Shown here in pieces: positions 19,427-29,827 of a stretch of 64,000 nt of DNA (position 1 is its first letter; each line of letters begins with the position of its first letter). A program made the position numbers and the translations under genes. The DNA comes from Pseudoalteromonas luteoviolacea NCIMB 1942 (GTDB lineage Bacteria; Pseudomonadota; Gammaproteobacteria; Enterobacterales; Alteromonadaceae), in NCBI RefSeq assembly GCF_001625595.1, contig NZ_AUXT01000112.1:62001-126000 (forward strand), in the 5' to 3' direction. The notes beneath the pieces were generated by a model. The model did no database searches and was not told the DNA's origin. It saw only the letters and a program-made list of their open reading frames with translations.

Positions 19427-22400
19427 ATGCAAGCCAAAACTATATGCTTCTTTTGTGTGAGAAAAGTTTGGCAGGTGTTCGCCGTGACACTGGTGACGCT
19501 TGCCGTACTTGTATCATTACTGAAGCTGACGTTACCCTACGTAAATGATTATAAAAGCAGTATTGAATCTCTGATCTATGAACAGCTTAATGTTGAACTA
19601 AGCATTGGCTCAATCAGCGCTAGTTGGCAGGGAACAGGCCCAGCGTTACTGCTAAAAGATGTAAGCTTCGAAGATAATCAAGCATCACCTATCTCAGTGC
19701 AAATTGAAAGCACTAATCTACAAGTTAATGTCGTTCAGTCTATCAGGCAATGGCAATTAGTTTCCAACTACTTCGTATTGGATGGCTTCAAAGCTAATAT
19801 TTATTTAGATAAATTAGAGCTGGGTAATAGCTCTGGTGAATTTGAACAACAAGCACTCATTGAAGGGTTATTTCTTGGCGACACAGGCCACTTCTCGGTT
19901 CAAAATAGTGAGATACACCTTTTTTCAAGTACACAAAAACGACATTCCATATTAATCCAAGATATGGTATGGCAAAACAGTGAGTTAGCACACCATGGAG
20001 AAGGCCGACTTGTTTTACCTAACCTGTCTCAAGGCAGCCTAGATACGCTGGTTCGTTTAGAGGGTAAAACCCTAAACGACATTGGAGGAGAGATATTTTT
20101 ACAGGCTAGGGAGCTCAATGTTCTGGAGCTTATCGATGAGCATCTTGATGAATCGCGAGAAGCTCTTAGCGCAAGTATCAACGGGCAGCTTTGGGCAAAA
20201 CTAGATAACGGTAAAATTGACGATGTTCAGCTGCAATTTGAGCCAAGCTATTTAAAGTGGCTGTCGGAAGATAAAGACAATAAATTAGGCCTTGATAGTG
20301 GTCAATTGAGACTACTAAAGCACGCCTCAGGATGGCGTTTAAATAGCTCAGAGCTGTATTTTAGTCATGGAGAAAGGGTGTTCGAGCCAGTATTACTGCA
20401 AGGTGAATGGCAAGACGATACAACGCAGATCTGGCTCAAGCAGTTTAATCTAGAACTCGTGATGGACGCATTATCGCTAACTCATTACGACTGGGCAAGT
20501 CAACTTGTTAAAAGCAATATTGAAGGTCAATTAACACAGTCGAAAGTTTCTTGGCATCCACAACATGGTCTAAACGTATGGGGTGTACTGGCCTCTCTAG
20601 GTTGGCAAGAATCTGACTTAGCGTCTGGTTTTTCGGGGCTAGGTCTTGAATTTCACTGGCTAGCAGGTCGTGGTGTAGTGAGTTTAAATGCACATCGACA
20701 GCATTTGGTAACAGGTCCCCGATTTATCGAACCAATAGCGATTGAAGAGCTCAATGGCGACATTCATTTTTGGACTGATGAAAATAAGTATTGGCATGCT
20801 CAGTCTAGTAATTTGTGGTTGAGTAATTCGGACTTGAGCGTTGCGCTAGAGTTTCATACTCGCTTATTTGAGGAGCCTGAATTAGACCTTTACGCGGAAG
20901 CATATGGTGGGGATGCTCGGATAGCTGGGCGTTATTTTCCACTTGAGTTAATGCACTCGAATTTAGTTGAGTACCTAAATAAAGGTATTTTGGCTGGAAA
21001 TAATAAAGGTACCCAAGTATTGGTATCGGGACCACTGAAGGATTTTCCATATAGAGGCACTCATGGTCAGTTTGAGGTTCTCGCCGATATTCATGATGCA
21101 GAGTTTTTATTTGCGCCTGATTGGCCAAGTATTCATAGTGCTGATGTGACATTGCATTTTATCAACGAGCGTATGGATATCACCACACACTCTGGGCAGC
21201 TTGCAAATCAGCATATTCAAGGTGATGTTGCGGTCCGCTTAGCTGACTTAGAGCAGGCTGATGTTTTAACTGTCGATATTAACCAAACCACAGAGGCGTC
21301 TTCGCTAAAGCCATTTTTCACCCATACCCCCATCGCAGATCCTCTGGTTGATGTGTTAGACGTTGTACAAGGGCAGGGGTCAGTATCAGGGTCGGTTGGG
21401 CTTGAAATAGATTTAGAAAGTTTAGATGTGCAGGCCCGGGGACGTGTGCAATTTGCAGATAACACCATTTATGTAAGCCAGCCTGGAATGACGTTAAAGG
21501 GCGTATTCGGAGCGCTTTTGTTTATTGATGATGATATTACTTTTGAAGGTGTCCAGGCAACGTGGCTCGATATGCCCTTATCGTTTTCTGTAAAAGGAGG
21601 GGGGGATAAAGAAGGTTATTTAGTCAACGTAGACACCTCAATGCTGATATCTTCCGAGAAATTGTTGCCATATGGAAATGGTATTATGGATGGCTTTATC
21701 GACGGACAAGCACAACTCGATACAAACGTCACATTAAACTTTGAAGAAACAGGGTTTAACTACCTAGCCAGTTTTCAAACTGATTTAAATGGTGTCGCGA
21801 TAAATTTGCCTACCCCCTATGAGAAAGCATATACATTACCGCGTATATTGTCGGGAGAAGTAAGGGGGGACGACATCTCGAACCTTATCACTGCAAATTA
21901 CGACAATAATCTATATTTCAATGGGATCTTAAACAACCAAAATGGTTTATTGGATAAGGCGCATTTAGTCGTAAGCGAACAAAATCGTGGGTTGGATAAT
22001 TCGGGCTTTGTCGTCACGATAGAACACACTGAACTTGCGCTTGAACCTTGGTTTGATTTTATAGACCGTATTATAGAAAAAAGCTCGCAACCTAACAGCG
22101 ATGAGCCAGAGTTATTGCCTGAACTAAATGAGATACGTGCCAACATCGGTCAATTGAAGGTCGGCGGTTTGCTTTTCAATGACTTCGAAATGCGCATGAC
22201 GCCACAAGAGCAAGCTTTGAAAATGCGTTTGACGGGTAAAGAGCTCAGGGCACAAGTGCTAATACCAAATCAAGAACGTAATGACCCAATACAAGTTCAA
22301 GCAGATTATTTGCGATTAAACTCACACAAGGAAAGTAAGGAGCATGCTCAAGATGCCAGCCCTACACTTTCTGAGCAGCAATGGCTTGCTAATATACCCG

Positions 22401-23425
22401 AGATTGAGTTTGGCTGTGATGACTGTCGCTTAAACCAGTATCAACTTGATAGGGTTAACTTGTCGATGTTCGGTGATGGTGAGCGTCTTAACATTACAGC
22501 TTTGAACATAGATAAAGGCGCGCATACATTAAGTGCTAAAGGTAGCTGGCAAGGGGGGGGGTCGCAAATTATGGGTAATTTAAGTAGCGCTGACTTTGGT
22601 GATTTAATGGAAGAGTTTGAAATCACATCAACTGTAAAAGATTCACAAGCGAATATAGATTTTGACTTACAGTGGCAGTCTGCGCCATACGATTTTCAGT
22701 GGCCAAGTTTGGGTGGCGAGATTCAATGGCGCCTTGGTGAGGGACATCTGACAGATATCAGCGATCAAGGTGCGCGTGTTTTCTCATTGTTGAGCTTGGA
22801 CTCTCTGGTTCGTAAATTAAAGTTAGATTTTAGAGATGTTTTTGCCAAAGGCTTTTTTTATAACCAAATGGAAGGCAGCCTACAATTAGAGAATGGCATT
22901 GCCTACACCAACGACACAAAAATGGACGGTGTGCCGGCTGATTTGAGTATTTCAGGTTATGCCAACTTAAAAACACAAGAAATCAACTATGACTTAGCGA
23001 TTGCGCCTCAAGTGACTTCAAGCCTGCCTGTGATAGTGGGGTGGATGGTTAACCCTGTAACTGGGCTAGCTGCATTAGCGATTGATAAAGTTATTCACTC
23101 AGCGCGAGTCATATCAGAGATTAACTTTAAGGTCACCGGGACGATGAAAGAACCGATTGTTACCGAGGTAGATCGCAAGAGTCGCGAAGTAACAATCCCT
23201 GGGGCAAGTAAGCCGCCAGTAGACACGCCACAAAAGCCTGAAAACTCTGAATCGCAAGAGCAAAATGAGACAGGAAAAATACAGCAACAAGACGGCGATA
23301 ATGCCCAACGTAAGCCCGAAAGTCTAAACGATGTCAAAGTACCCGTGAAGAAGGAGTCTTTGGGAAGCCAAAAGAGTGAGCATACAGGTGACGCAGATAA
23401 AATAAACCATGGGTGGCGCGGGTAA
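19427..23425 (+). CDS. yhdP: YhdP, large AsmA-like envelope phospholipid-transport protein
   Basis: A 1332-residue protein (E. coli YhdP 1266). One N-terminal membrane helix (about 12-35) anchors a very long beta-rich AsmA-like periplasmic body that spans towards the outer membrane. A conserved C-terminal part follows (SGYANLKTQEINYDLAIAPQVTSSLPVIVGW, here split as SGYANL and IAPQVTSSLPVI). YhdP, with TamB and YdbH, moves phospholipids between membranes. The last 85 residues form a Lys/Glu/Gln/Ser-rich disordered tail. Two poly-G tracts (G7 at 21599, G9 at 22553) lie in frame. The gene starts 6 bp after rng. Confidence 0.93.
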   Translation: MQAKTICFFCVRKVWQVFAVTLVTLAVLVSLLKLTLPYVNDYKSSIESLIYEQLNVELSIGSISASWQGTGPALLLKDVSFEDNQASPISVQIESTNLQVNVVQSIRQWQLVSNYFVLDGFKANIYLDKLELGNSSGEFEQQALIEGLFLGDTGHFSVQNSEIHLFSSTQKRHSILIQDMVWQNSELAHHGEGRLVLPNLSQGSLDTLVRLEGKTLNDIGGEIFLQARELNVLELIDEHLDESREALSASINGQLWAKLDNGKIDDVQLQFEPSYLKWLSEDKDNKLGLDSGQLRLLKHASGWRLNSSELYFSHGERVFEPVLLQGEWQDDTTQIWLKQFNLELVMDALSLTHYDWASQLVKSNIEGQLTQSKVSWHPQHGLNVWGVLASLGWQESDLASGFSGLGLEFHWLAGRGVVSLNAHRQHLVTGPRFIEPIAIEELNGDIHFWTDENKYWHAQSSNLWLSNSDLSVALEFHTRLFEEPELDLYAEAYGGDARIAGRYFPLELMHSNLVEYLNKGILAGNNKGTQVLVSGPLKDFPYRGTHGQFEVLADIHDAEFLFAPDWPSIHSADVTLHFINERMDITTHSGQLANQHIQGDVAVRLADLEQADVLTVDINQTTEASSLKPFFTHTPIADPLVDVLDVVQGQGSVSGSVGLEIDLESLDVQARGRVQFADNTIYVSQPGMTLKGVFGALLFIDDDITFEGVQATWLDMPLSFSVKGGGDKEGYLVNVDTSMLISSEKLLPYGNGIMDGFIDGQAQLDTNVTLNFEETGFNYLASFQTDLNGVAINLPTPYEKAYTLPRILSGEVRGDDISNLITANYDNNLYFNGILNNQNGLLDKAHLVVSEQNRGLDNSGFVVTIEHTELALEPWFDFIDRIIEKSSQPNSDEPELLPELNEIRANIGQLKVGGLLFNDFEMRMTPQEQALKMRLTGKELRAQVLIPNQERNDPIQVQADYLRLNSHKESKEHAQDASPTLSEQQWLANIPEIEFGCDDCRLNQYQLDRVNLSMFGDGERLNITALNIDKGAHTLSAKGSWQGGGSQIMGNLSSADFGDLMEEFEITSTVKDSQANIDFDLQWQSAPYDFQWPSLGGEIQWRLGEGHLTDISDQGARVFSLLSLDSLVRKLKLDFRDVFAKGFFYNQMEGSLQLENGIAYTNDTKMDGVPADLSISGYANLKTQEINYDLAIAPQVTSSLPVIVGWMVNPVTGLAALAIDKVIHSARVISEINFKVTGTMKEPIVTEVDRKSREVTIPGASKPPVDTPQKPENSESQEQNETGKIQQQDGDNAQRKPESLNDVKVPVKKESLGSQKSEHTGDADKINHGWRG
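22553..22561 (+). repeat. G9 homopolymer tract within yhdP
   Basis: Nine consecutive G encode Gly-Gly-Gly in frame. A second run, G7, lies at 21599-21605. Tracts of this length are prone to slippage in replication and to sequencing error. In the present sequence the frame is open through both. Confidence 0.9.
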
Positions 23426-23454
23426 GATACTAATTTATATGACTTTTAACTGCG

Positions 23455-24321
23455 ATGTCTGATGTGAATGAAGTAAGTGATATATGGAATAAAATGATGC
23501 GCAGCGAAATTAATATTGTTGTTATACCTATGTGTTCTAAGCGCTTGCCTGAAGACAACTTTGCATATTTATTGGCGCAATTGGAGCAGCTAGTAATTGA
23601 TGAGCCAACGCTTATTTGTTTACCAGAAGCATGGTTGGCCTTTGGTCGAGATGGAAAAGAGTCTCTAGATGTTTCAAAGCAATCAAATAAGTGGCTGGAA
23701 AAGCTCGCAACTTTATGTAAATGCAAGCGAGTTTGGATGGCGGCAGGAACGATGCCGATTTATGCCGCAGAAGAGCGTTACTCGGCGGCAAGTTGCTTGT
23801 TTGACGCTCAAGGAGCGCTCGTTGCTACATATAACAAAATACACTTATTTGACGCCGATGTGGCTGATTCAGCCAAACACTATAGAGAATCTGAGTTCAC
23901 TCAACCTGGGGGCAATATTCAAGTTGTAGATAGTCCGTTTGGTAGGCTAGGCTTAAGTGTATGCTATGACGTTCGATTTCCTGGTTTATATCAGGTGCTG
24001 AGACAACAAGGTGCAGATATACTGCTGGTTCCAAGCGCTTTCACAACCGTTACTGGGGAAGCACATTGGTTACCGTTGTTGCAAGCCCGAGCAATTGAGA
24101 ACCAGTGTTTTGTCATTGCTGCGGCACAGGTAGGTAAACATGAAAATGGTCGAGAAACATATGGCCACAGCGTCATAATTTCGCCATGGGGTGAAGTTTT
24201 AGAAGATAGTGAACTATCTTTACAACCAATACAGCGACGTATCGATTTAAGTGAAATTGATAAAATTAGAGCTGCTATGCCAGTCGCAATGCATAACCGA
24301 TTTAAGAGCAATTATATATGA
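23455..24321 (+). CDS. Nitrilase-superfamily amidohydrolase (Nit1/Nit2-like)
   Basis: A 288-residue C-N hydrolase. The Glu-Lys-Cys triad is visible: CLPEAW (Glu), YNKIHLFD (Lys) and [12 protein letters not shown] (Cys). CYDVRFP is characteristic of the Nit1/Nit2 branch. Members there hydrolyse deaminated glutathione or omega-amides, a metabolite-repair role. The gene commonly sits between yhdP and tldD in gammaproteobacteria. Start is uncertain: ATG 23455 gives 288 residues but has no ribosome-binding site, while ATG 23494 follows GGA at 5 bp and begins nearer the conserved core. Its stop overlaps the tldD start (ATGA). Confidence 0.87.
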   Translation: MSDVNEVSDIWNKMMRSEINIVVIPMCSKRLPEDNFAYLLAQLEQLVIDEPTLICLPEAWLAFGRDGKESLDVSKQSNKWLEKLATLCKCKRVWMAAGTMPIYAAEERYSAASCLFDAQGALVATYNKIHLFDADVADSAKHYRESEFTQPGGNIQVVDSPFGRLGLSVCYDVRFPGLYQVLRQQGADILLVPSAFTTVTGEAHWLPLLQARAIENQCFVIAAAQVGKHENGRETYGHSVIISPWGEVLEDSELSLQPIQRRIDLSEIDKIRAAMPVAMHNRFKSNYI

Positions 24322-25757
24322 ATCAAGTTGAAAAGAACTTGTTGACTGACAGTCAATTAACAAGAGAGCAGCTAGAGCAAACGCTTAACTACATACATCA
24401 ACATCAGGTTGATTACTCAGATCTGTATTTTCAGTCCAGCTATCATGAAACGTGGGTGCTTGAAGATGGGCAGATTAAAGAAGGCAGTTACAACATCGAG
24501 CGTGGTGTTGGCGTGCGAGCTGTGAGTGGTGAACAAACGGGTTTTAGTTACTCTGATGCCATCAATCTAGAAGCCATCAATCAAGCAGCAGAGGCTGCTC
24601 GTTCAATAGCATCTGGAGGTGAGTCTGGAACTGTTCAAGTCTTTACCGAGCGTAAAACCCCGTTGCAATTTGCAGCCGTCCAACCCCTTTTGAGCATGCG
24701 TGATGAAGATAAAATCTCCTTGCTTCGAGAGGCGGATTCGGCGATTCGAGATATCGCGCCAGATGCTCAGCAAGTCGTTTGCTCTATTGCGGCTGTATAT
24801 GAAGAAGTTTTGATTGCGGCCAGTGACGGTACTTTTGCAACTGACATAAGGCCATTAGTACGTTTGAATTGCTCGGTTATATTAGAGAAAAATGGGCGTA
24901 GAGAGCGCGGCAGTGCGGGTGGTGGTGCTAGATTAGATTATGGTTATTTTAAAGAACTGGTTGATGGAAAGCCAAGATGGATGACTTATGTTCAAGAAGC
25001 TGTAAGGTTAGCGAGGGTGAACCTTGGGGCTATTGATGCGCCAGCGGGCACTATGCCGATTGTATTAGGTGCTGGTTGGCCAGGCGTGCTACTGCACGAA
25101 GCAGTAGGCCACGGATTAGAGGGCGACTTTAATCGCAAAGGTGCCTCTGCGTTCAGTGGAAGAGTCGGCGAAAAAGTTGCGTCGGAGCTATGTACGGTTG
25201 TTGATGATGGGACATTAGAAAATCGTCGAGGCTCATTGAATATTGATGATGAAGGCACACCCGCTGGTTACAATGTATTAATTGAGAACGGCATTTTAAA
25301 AGGGTACATGCAAGATAAGACTAATGCACGTCTAATGGGTACTCAATTGACAGGCAATGCGCGCAGAGAGTCTTTTGCACATTTGCCAATGCCGAGAATG
25401 ACAAATACTTATATGCTTGCTGGTGAAAGTACACAAGAAGAGATTATTAGCACTGTGAAAAATGGCATCTTTGCAAATAGCTTTGCAGGTGGCCAAGTTG
25501 ATATTACATCTGGCAAGTTTGTTTTTTCTGCTTCTGAAGCATATTTGATTGAAAACGGTAAAGTGACCAAGCCAATCAAGGGCGCGACATTAATCGGCAA
25601 TGGACCGGAGGTAATGCATCAGATCTCCATGGTTGGTAATGACCTTGAGTTGGATAGAGGTGTCGGTGTGTGTGGTAAAGAGGGTCAAAGTGTGCCGGTT
25701 GGCGTTGGGCAGCCAAGTTTAAAAATTGATTTGCTGACCGTTGGCGGTACCGCTTAA
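24318..25757 (+). CDS. tldD: Metalloprotease TldD
   Basis: A 479-residue protein (E. coli 481). The zinc motif [11 protein letters not shown] (about 257) is intact. TldD forms a heterodimer with TldE/PmbA and cleaves unfolded or modified peptides, for example in microcin B17 maturation and CcdA degradation. Its partner pmbA lies 680 bp downstream on the same strand, with darP on the opposite strand between them. It overlaps the nitrilase by 4 bp. Confidence 0.97.
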   Translation: MNQVEKNLLTDSQLTREQLEQTLNYIHQHQVDYSDLYFQSSYHETWVLEDGQIKEGSYNIERGVGVRAVSGEQTGFSYSDAINLEAINQAAEAARSIASGGESGTVQVFTERKTPLQFAAVQPLLSMRDEDKISLLREADSAIRDIAPDAQQVVCSIAAVYEEVLIAASDGTFATDIRPLVRLNCSVILEKNGRRERGSAGGGARLDYGYFKELVDGKPRWMTYVQEAVRLARVNLGAIDAPAGTMPIVLGAGWPGVLLHEAVGHGLEGDFNRKGASAFSGRVGEKVASELCTVVDDGTLENRRGSLNIDDEGTPAGYNVLIENGILKGYMQDKTNARLMGTQLTGNARRESFAHLPMPRMTNTYMLAGESTQEEIISTVKNGIFANSFAGGQVDITSGKFVFSASEAYLIENGKVTKPIKGATLIGNGPEVMHQISMVGNDLELDRGVGVCGKEGQSVPVGVGQPSLKIDLLTVGGTA

Positions 25758-25762
25758 ATAAT

Positions 25763-25782
25763 GGGAGGGGCGTGCCCCTCCA
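25763..25782. terminator. GC-rich hairpin between tldD and darP
   Basis: GGAGGGG (25764-25770) pairs with CCCCTCC (25775-25781) around CGTG. It lies in the 32-bp gap between convergent genes and has no U-run on either strand. It is probably a bidirectional 3'-end element. Confidence 0.6.
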
Positions 25783-25789
25783 TTGCTAT

Positions 25790-26314
25790 TTAGTCTAAGA
25801 TAGCTTCTTTTAAGTACTGAAACAGCTCTTTATAGCCTCTGGCTGGTTTCTCAGCCTTAACTTCTTTATTCGCTTGACGAACCAACTGACGCAACTTTTG
25901 TCGTTCCATGCTTGAGTGCAATTCTAATAGTTCATTAATTTTACTGTCACCTTGAGACAGCAGCTCTTCTCGAATACGTTCGATTTGGTTGAGTAAAACT
26001 TCAGCTTGGTTGTTTTTATTAAGCAACGTATCAAGTGCTCGTTGCAAATCTTCAACGTTATCTGTCGTACGGAGTACCTTGGCGATATAGTTCATATGGC
26101 GGCGATAAGCATCGTGTTTACCACGAATTTTATCTGCCAGTGCCATCGCTTCAACCAATTCATGGCTAAGTGGTAATTTTTCTCTTTGCTTTTTTCCGAG
26201 CTCAGCGATGTCTATACCAAGTTGTTGATATTGTTGAGCATCACGTTTTAATTCGCTTTTGGAGACGTAGATAATTTCTTCATCTTCAATATGATTTTCT
26301 GATTTTTTTGCCAT
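25790..26314 (-). CDS. darP: DarP/YjgA ribosome-associated protein
   Basis: A 174-residue, highly charged helical protein. It shows the DUF615/YjgA features: an early SKSELKRDAQQYQQLG, LPLSHELVEAMALADKIRGKHDAYRRHMNYIAKVLR and a C-terminal ARGYKELFQYLKE. DarP assists late 50S ribosomal subunit assembly. The gene is divergent from pmbA, as often seen. Confidence 0.93.
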   Translation of the reverse strand: MAKKSENHIEDEEIIYVSKSELKRDAQQYQQLGIDIAELGKKQREKLPLSHELVEAMALADKIRGKHDAYRRHMNYIAKVLRTTDNVEDLQRALDTLLNKNNQAEVLLNQIERIREELLSQGDSKINELLELHSSMERQKLRQLVRQANKEVKAEKPARGYKELFQYLKEAILD

Positions 26315-26439
26315 AACTTTTCGACACTGAATATTACAATTATATTGATTATACCAAGAAGCTGAAAAAAATATCGCTTTTGCGTGCTATGAACTGATAT
26401 CTAATCCAGCGAAATTGTGCCTCATGTGTTAGGATTGTA

Positions 26440-27816
26440 ATGTTTACAAGCATTTGGAAAAGCAGCATGAATGACAACCAAGTTGAATCTATCTATCAGC
26501 AAATGGACGAAGTAAAGGGCGCAGTCTCTGAAGTACTCAGCTTTGCAAAACAGCTCGGCGCGACCTCAGCTGAAGCTGCGATGAGTCGCACCTCAGGGCT
26601 GTCAGTTAGTACGCGTATGGGCGAAGTAGATACAATAGAATTCAATCAGGACGGTAGTTTAGGCATTAGTGTCTATGTAGGTAATCATAAAGGTTCTGCA
26701 TCGACGGCTGATCTGAGCGAGCAAGCATTGCGTTCGGTTGTTACTAAAGCCATCGAAATTGCAAAGTACACAGCAGATGATGCCTGTAATGGACTGGCTG
26801 ATAAAGCGCTGATGGCCAAAGATATACCTGATCTTGACCTTTACCATCCTTGGGATCTTAGTCCGCAACATGCCATTGAGCAGTGTGTTGAAGCAGAGAA
26901 GGCAGCGCTTGAATTTGACTCGCGAATTGTAAACTCTGATGGCGCAAGTGTTGCCTCACATCAAGGTTTGCGCGTGTATGGTAATAGCCATGGCTTTATT
27001 GCCGGATATCCACGCACTCGACATACCGTGAGTACCATGGTAATTGGCCAAGAAGGCGAGATGATGCAACGAGACTCCGCATTTAGCATTACTCGTGAGC
27101 ATTCTCAGTTGAAAAGTGCTAAAGCGATTGGCGTTGAAGCTGCAGAATCGACATTAGCAAAATTAAACAGCCAAAAACTTTCCACGATGAAGGTACCTGT
27201 TGTCTTTCGTGCAGATATTGCTAACAGTTTGTTTGCTCACCTAGTTTCTGCGATCGGTGGAGGGGCTTTATATCGCAAATCCAGTTTCCTTCTAGATTCA
27301 TTGGGTACACAAGTATTTAATTCCTGCGTAAATATTCAAGAGCAGCCCCATTTGTTTCAAGGCTTGGCTTCGAGCCCATTTGATGGTGAAGGGGTGTATA
27401 CGCAGGATAGAGATATCATTGTTGGCGGCGAGCTTCAAACCTATTTATTGGCGAGCTATGCAGCGAGAAAATTAGGAATGCAGTCCACTGGGCATGCTGG
27501 CGGGATCCATAATTGGCTGGTACAGCACACACATGATGATTTGAAAGCTGTTTTAAATGAAATGGGCACAGGGTTACTGGTAACTGAATTAATGGGACAG
27601 GGTGTCAACACAGTCACTGGGGATTACTCTCGTGGCGCCGCGGGCTTTTGGGTTGAAAACGGTGAAATTCAATATCCGGTGAGTGAAATTACTATTGCTG
27701 GAAATTTGAAAGATATGTTTCAAAGCATTCAAGCTATTGGAGCGGATGTCGAGCTTCGTGGTGCTGTGCAAACGGGATCTGTGCTTGTAGAGAGCATGCA
27801 GATAGCGGGTGAATAA
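26440..27816 (+). CDS. pmbA: Metalloprotease subunit PmbA/TldE
   Basis: A 458-residue TldE-type subunit. It resembles TldD in fold (GATSAEAAMSRTSGLSVSTRMGEVDTIEF in two shorter blocks; late GMGTGLLV-like TELMGQGVNTVTGDYSRGAAGFWVENG region) but lacks the HExxxH zinc motif, as expected. With TldD it forms the protease chamber. AGGA lies 5 bp before the ATG at 26440; an ATG nine codons later is a weaker option. Confidence 0.95.
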   Translation: MFTSIWKSSMNDNQVESIYQQMDEVKGAVSEVLSFAKQLGATSAEAAMSRTSGLSVSTRMGEVDTIEFNQDGSLGISVYVGNHKGSASTADLSEQALRSVVTKAIEIAKYTADDACNGLADKALMAKDIPDLDLYHPWDLSPQHAIEQCVEAEKAALEFDSRIVNSDGASVASHQGLRVYGNSHGFIAGYPRTRHTVSTMVIGQEGEMMQRDSAFSITREHSQLKSAKAIGVEAAESTLAKLNSQKLSTMKVPVVFRADIANSLFAHLVSAIGGGALYRKSSFLLDSLGTQVFNSCVNIQEQPHLFQGLASSPFDGEGVYTQDRDIIVGGELQTYLLASYAARKLGMQSTGHAGGIHNWLVQHTHDDLKAVLNEMGTGLLVTELMGQGVNTVTGDYSRGAAGFWVENGEIQYPVSEITIAGNLKDMFQSIQAIGADVELRGAVQTGSVLVESMQIAGE

Positions 27817-27824
27817 TATTAAAG

Positions 27825-27863
27825 GTGGTTTTTACCCTGGACTATGCTCAGAGTAAAAACCAC
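27825..27863. terminator. 11-bp perfect hairpin between pmbA and mgtE
   Basis: GTGGTTTTTAC (27825-27835) and GTAAAAACCAC (27853-27863) are exact complements with a 17-nt loop. The right arm overlaps the last codons of mgtE. No U-run follows in either direction. It is probably a shared 3'-end structure for the convergent genes. Confidence 0.55.
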
Positions 27864-29206
27864 GTTGCGGTACCTAAGAACGCAAAAATACCTACAATGT
27901 CGGTGACAGTGGTTAGCACTACACTCCCAGCTAACGCAGGATCTATCTTCATTCTCTTCAAAATCAGTGGAATACTTGCTCCCGCGATACCTGCCGCGAC
28001 TAAATTCATAAACATCGCAAAAGCGATGACTGCACCAAGTTTAAAATCCCATTGCCACAATGCCACGACGCCCGCAATGAGGAGCGACCACAAAATACCG
28101 TTCAAAGCACCTATTGCCAGCTCTTTGCCAAGTAAAAAACGCTGGTTTGTTTGGTTTACATGGCCAAGTGCAATACCCCGGATCACCAGAGTCAGCGTTT
28201 GACTGCCTGCAACACCGCCCATACTGGGCACAATACCGTTAAGTACCGCTAAAATTGGCAAGATATCTAGAGTGCTCTCAAAAAAGCTGGCCACAAATGC
28301 GGCTAATAAAGCGGTGAGTAGATTAATACCTAGCCAGATAGAGCGTCTTTGGCTACTTTTCATGACGGGCGCGAACGTATCTTCCTCATCTTCTAAACCA
28401 GCCATACTCAGTAGGCTATGCTCGGCATCTTCTCTGATTACATCAACGATGTCGTCGATTGTTATTCGGCCGAGTAATTGGCTTTGGTCGTCCACAACGG
28501 GCGCAGAGATCCAATTATGGCGCTCGAACAATTGGGCTACATCACTTTCTTTCATCGAAACGGGAATAGTTTCTCGTTCTTCATTCATTAACTCCTCGAC
28601 AAGTTTGTCGGGTGGGTTAGTTAATAAAACCCCTATTGGTAATGAACCTAAAAAGTGGTTTTCTTTGTCTACTACGTATAGGTCGTCAGTGCCTTGCGGT
28701 AACTCTTCTTTTAACCGTAGATATCTTAGTACAACGTCGAGCGATACATCTGGCCGAATTGTGATGGCATCACCATTCATTAAAGCCCCTGCGGAGTCCT
28801 CTTCGTAGGAGAGTGCAAGCGTCGCTCGAGCTCTATCCTGACTGTCCATTGCACTGATAACGTCTTGATAGACAGGATCAGGTAAGCTTCTTAATACCTC
28901 ACCTAGGTCATCGTCGTCCATGTCCTCGGTTGCGGCGGCAATGAGCTCAGGCTCCATCTTGGCGATGATACTCAGACGAACATCTTCAGATAACTCTTCG
29001 AGTACATCTCCTTGAATATCGGGATCGACAAGCTTCCAAAGCGTGCTTCTAATTTTAAGCGGTGAAGACTCTAGAAGTAATGCGGTGTCGCATGGTGGGA
29101 TCTCTGCTAAGGTTTGCCTGACTTGAACAAACTGTCCACTGTTAATAGCTTTGGTGACTTGCTGCAATTGTTCCAGTGTATAGTCTTGTTCAACAACGTC
29201 TGGCAT
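27848..29206 (-). CDS. mgtE: Magnesium transporter MgtE
   Basis: A 452-residue magnesium channel. An N-terminal superhelical domain (about 5-130; ALLLESSPLKIRSTLWKLVD) is followed by a CBS pair (about 135-255; SAGALMNGDAITI, NWISAPVVDDQSQLLGRITIDD). Five membrane helices (about 285-450) end the protein, with GIVPSMGGVAGSQTLTL near the pore. The cytoplasmic domains close the channel when internal Mg2+ is high. The gene is downstream of ptsO on the same strand but 342 bp away, so it probably has its own promoter. Confidence 0.95.
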   Translation of the reverse strand: MPDVVEQDYTLEQLQQVTKAINSGQFVQVRQTLAEIPPCDTALLLESSPLKIRSTLWKLVDPDIQGDVLEELSEDVRLSIIAKMEPELIAAATEDMDDDDLGEVLRSLPDPVYQDVISAMDSQDRARATLALSYEEDSAGALMNGDAITIRPDVSLDVVLRYLRLKEELPQGTDDLYVVDKENHFLGSLPIGVLLTNPPDKLVEELMNEERETIPVSMKESDVAQLFERHNWISAPVVDDQSQLLGRITIDDIVDVIREDAEHSLLSMAGLEDEEDTFAPVMKSSQRRSIWLGINLLTALLAAFVASFFESTLDILPILAVLNGIVPSMGGVAGSQTLTLVIRGIALGHVNQTNQRFLLGKELAIGALNGILWSLLIAGVVALWQWDFKLGAVIAFAMFMNLVAAGIAGASIPLILKRMKIDPALAGSVVLTTVTDIVGIFAFLGTATWFLL

Positions 29207-29548
29207 AGGCTTCCTAAAATTAATTATTTATAGATCAAAATGTTCTTATCACAATGTGCCAAAATTAAACCAGGCTTAGATTAATCAGTAGCACAATTAT
29301 ATCTTTGCAACGCTGGCATGTGGATGCAGTAGCAATTACAAGGACCATTGCTATGAGATGTATGCAGGTTACATAATATGGGTTTGTATCAAAACCACTT
29401 AAACTCAAATAGTGTAAAGAATTTTGTATAGTGATTATAGCTGTTTAAATTAAAATTATTATATAAGAGTTTACATTTGCACCATATCTTACCTGATTAT
29501 TTTTCTAAATAATGAAGCTACAGTGATAAATGCGGTGGTGTTTTGGCG
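29207..29548. other. Gene-free spacer upstream of mgtE
   Basis: 342 AT-rich bases between ptsO and mgtE, both on the minus strand. An ATTATA at 29434-29439 gives TATAAT on the minus strand but has no good -35 partner. I see no M-box-like structure, long ORF or strong terminator here. Confidence 0.5.
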
Positions 29549-29827
29549 TTACTCTGCTTCGTGAAATTTATCTTCAATGAGGTTACCGATTGCCAATAAA
29601 GCGCCTTGAGCGTCTGGCCCTGTACATTCAACACGAACGGTTTTGCCTTGACTACTCTCTAACAACAACAGTGCTAATACGCTATCGCCTGGTGCGCTTT
29701 TATCGCCTTGGTAGAGTGTGATCTGCGCATTAAACTGCGCTGACAACTGGGCTAAAACTGTGGCTGCACGCGCGTGAAGTCCCAGTTTATTGCGGATCAA
29801 AAAGGTATCTTCCCACTTTGGAGCCAT
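29549..29827 (-). CDS. ptsO: Phosphocarrier protein NPr of the nitrogen PTS
   Basis: A 92-residue HPr-like protein. The phosphorylated His is in KLGLHARAA (about residue 17), and the second conserved region LLLLESSQGKTVRVE is present. It passes phosphate from EI-Ntr to EIIA-Ntr (PtsN), encoded two genes upstream. Its start shares one base with the rapZ stop, so translation is probably coupled. Confidence 0.96.
   Translation of the reverse strand: MAPKWEDTFLIRNKLGLHARAATVLAQLSAQFNAQITLYQGDKSAPGDSVLALLLLESSQGKTVRVECTGPDAQGALLAIGNLIEDKFHEAE

Noticed and set aside
27825..28808. Plus-strand open frames across mgtE (125 and 178 codons)
   Set aside because: They are antisense shadows of a clear MgtE coding sequence and have Ser/Pro-rich, non-protein-like composition.
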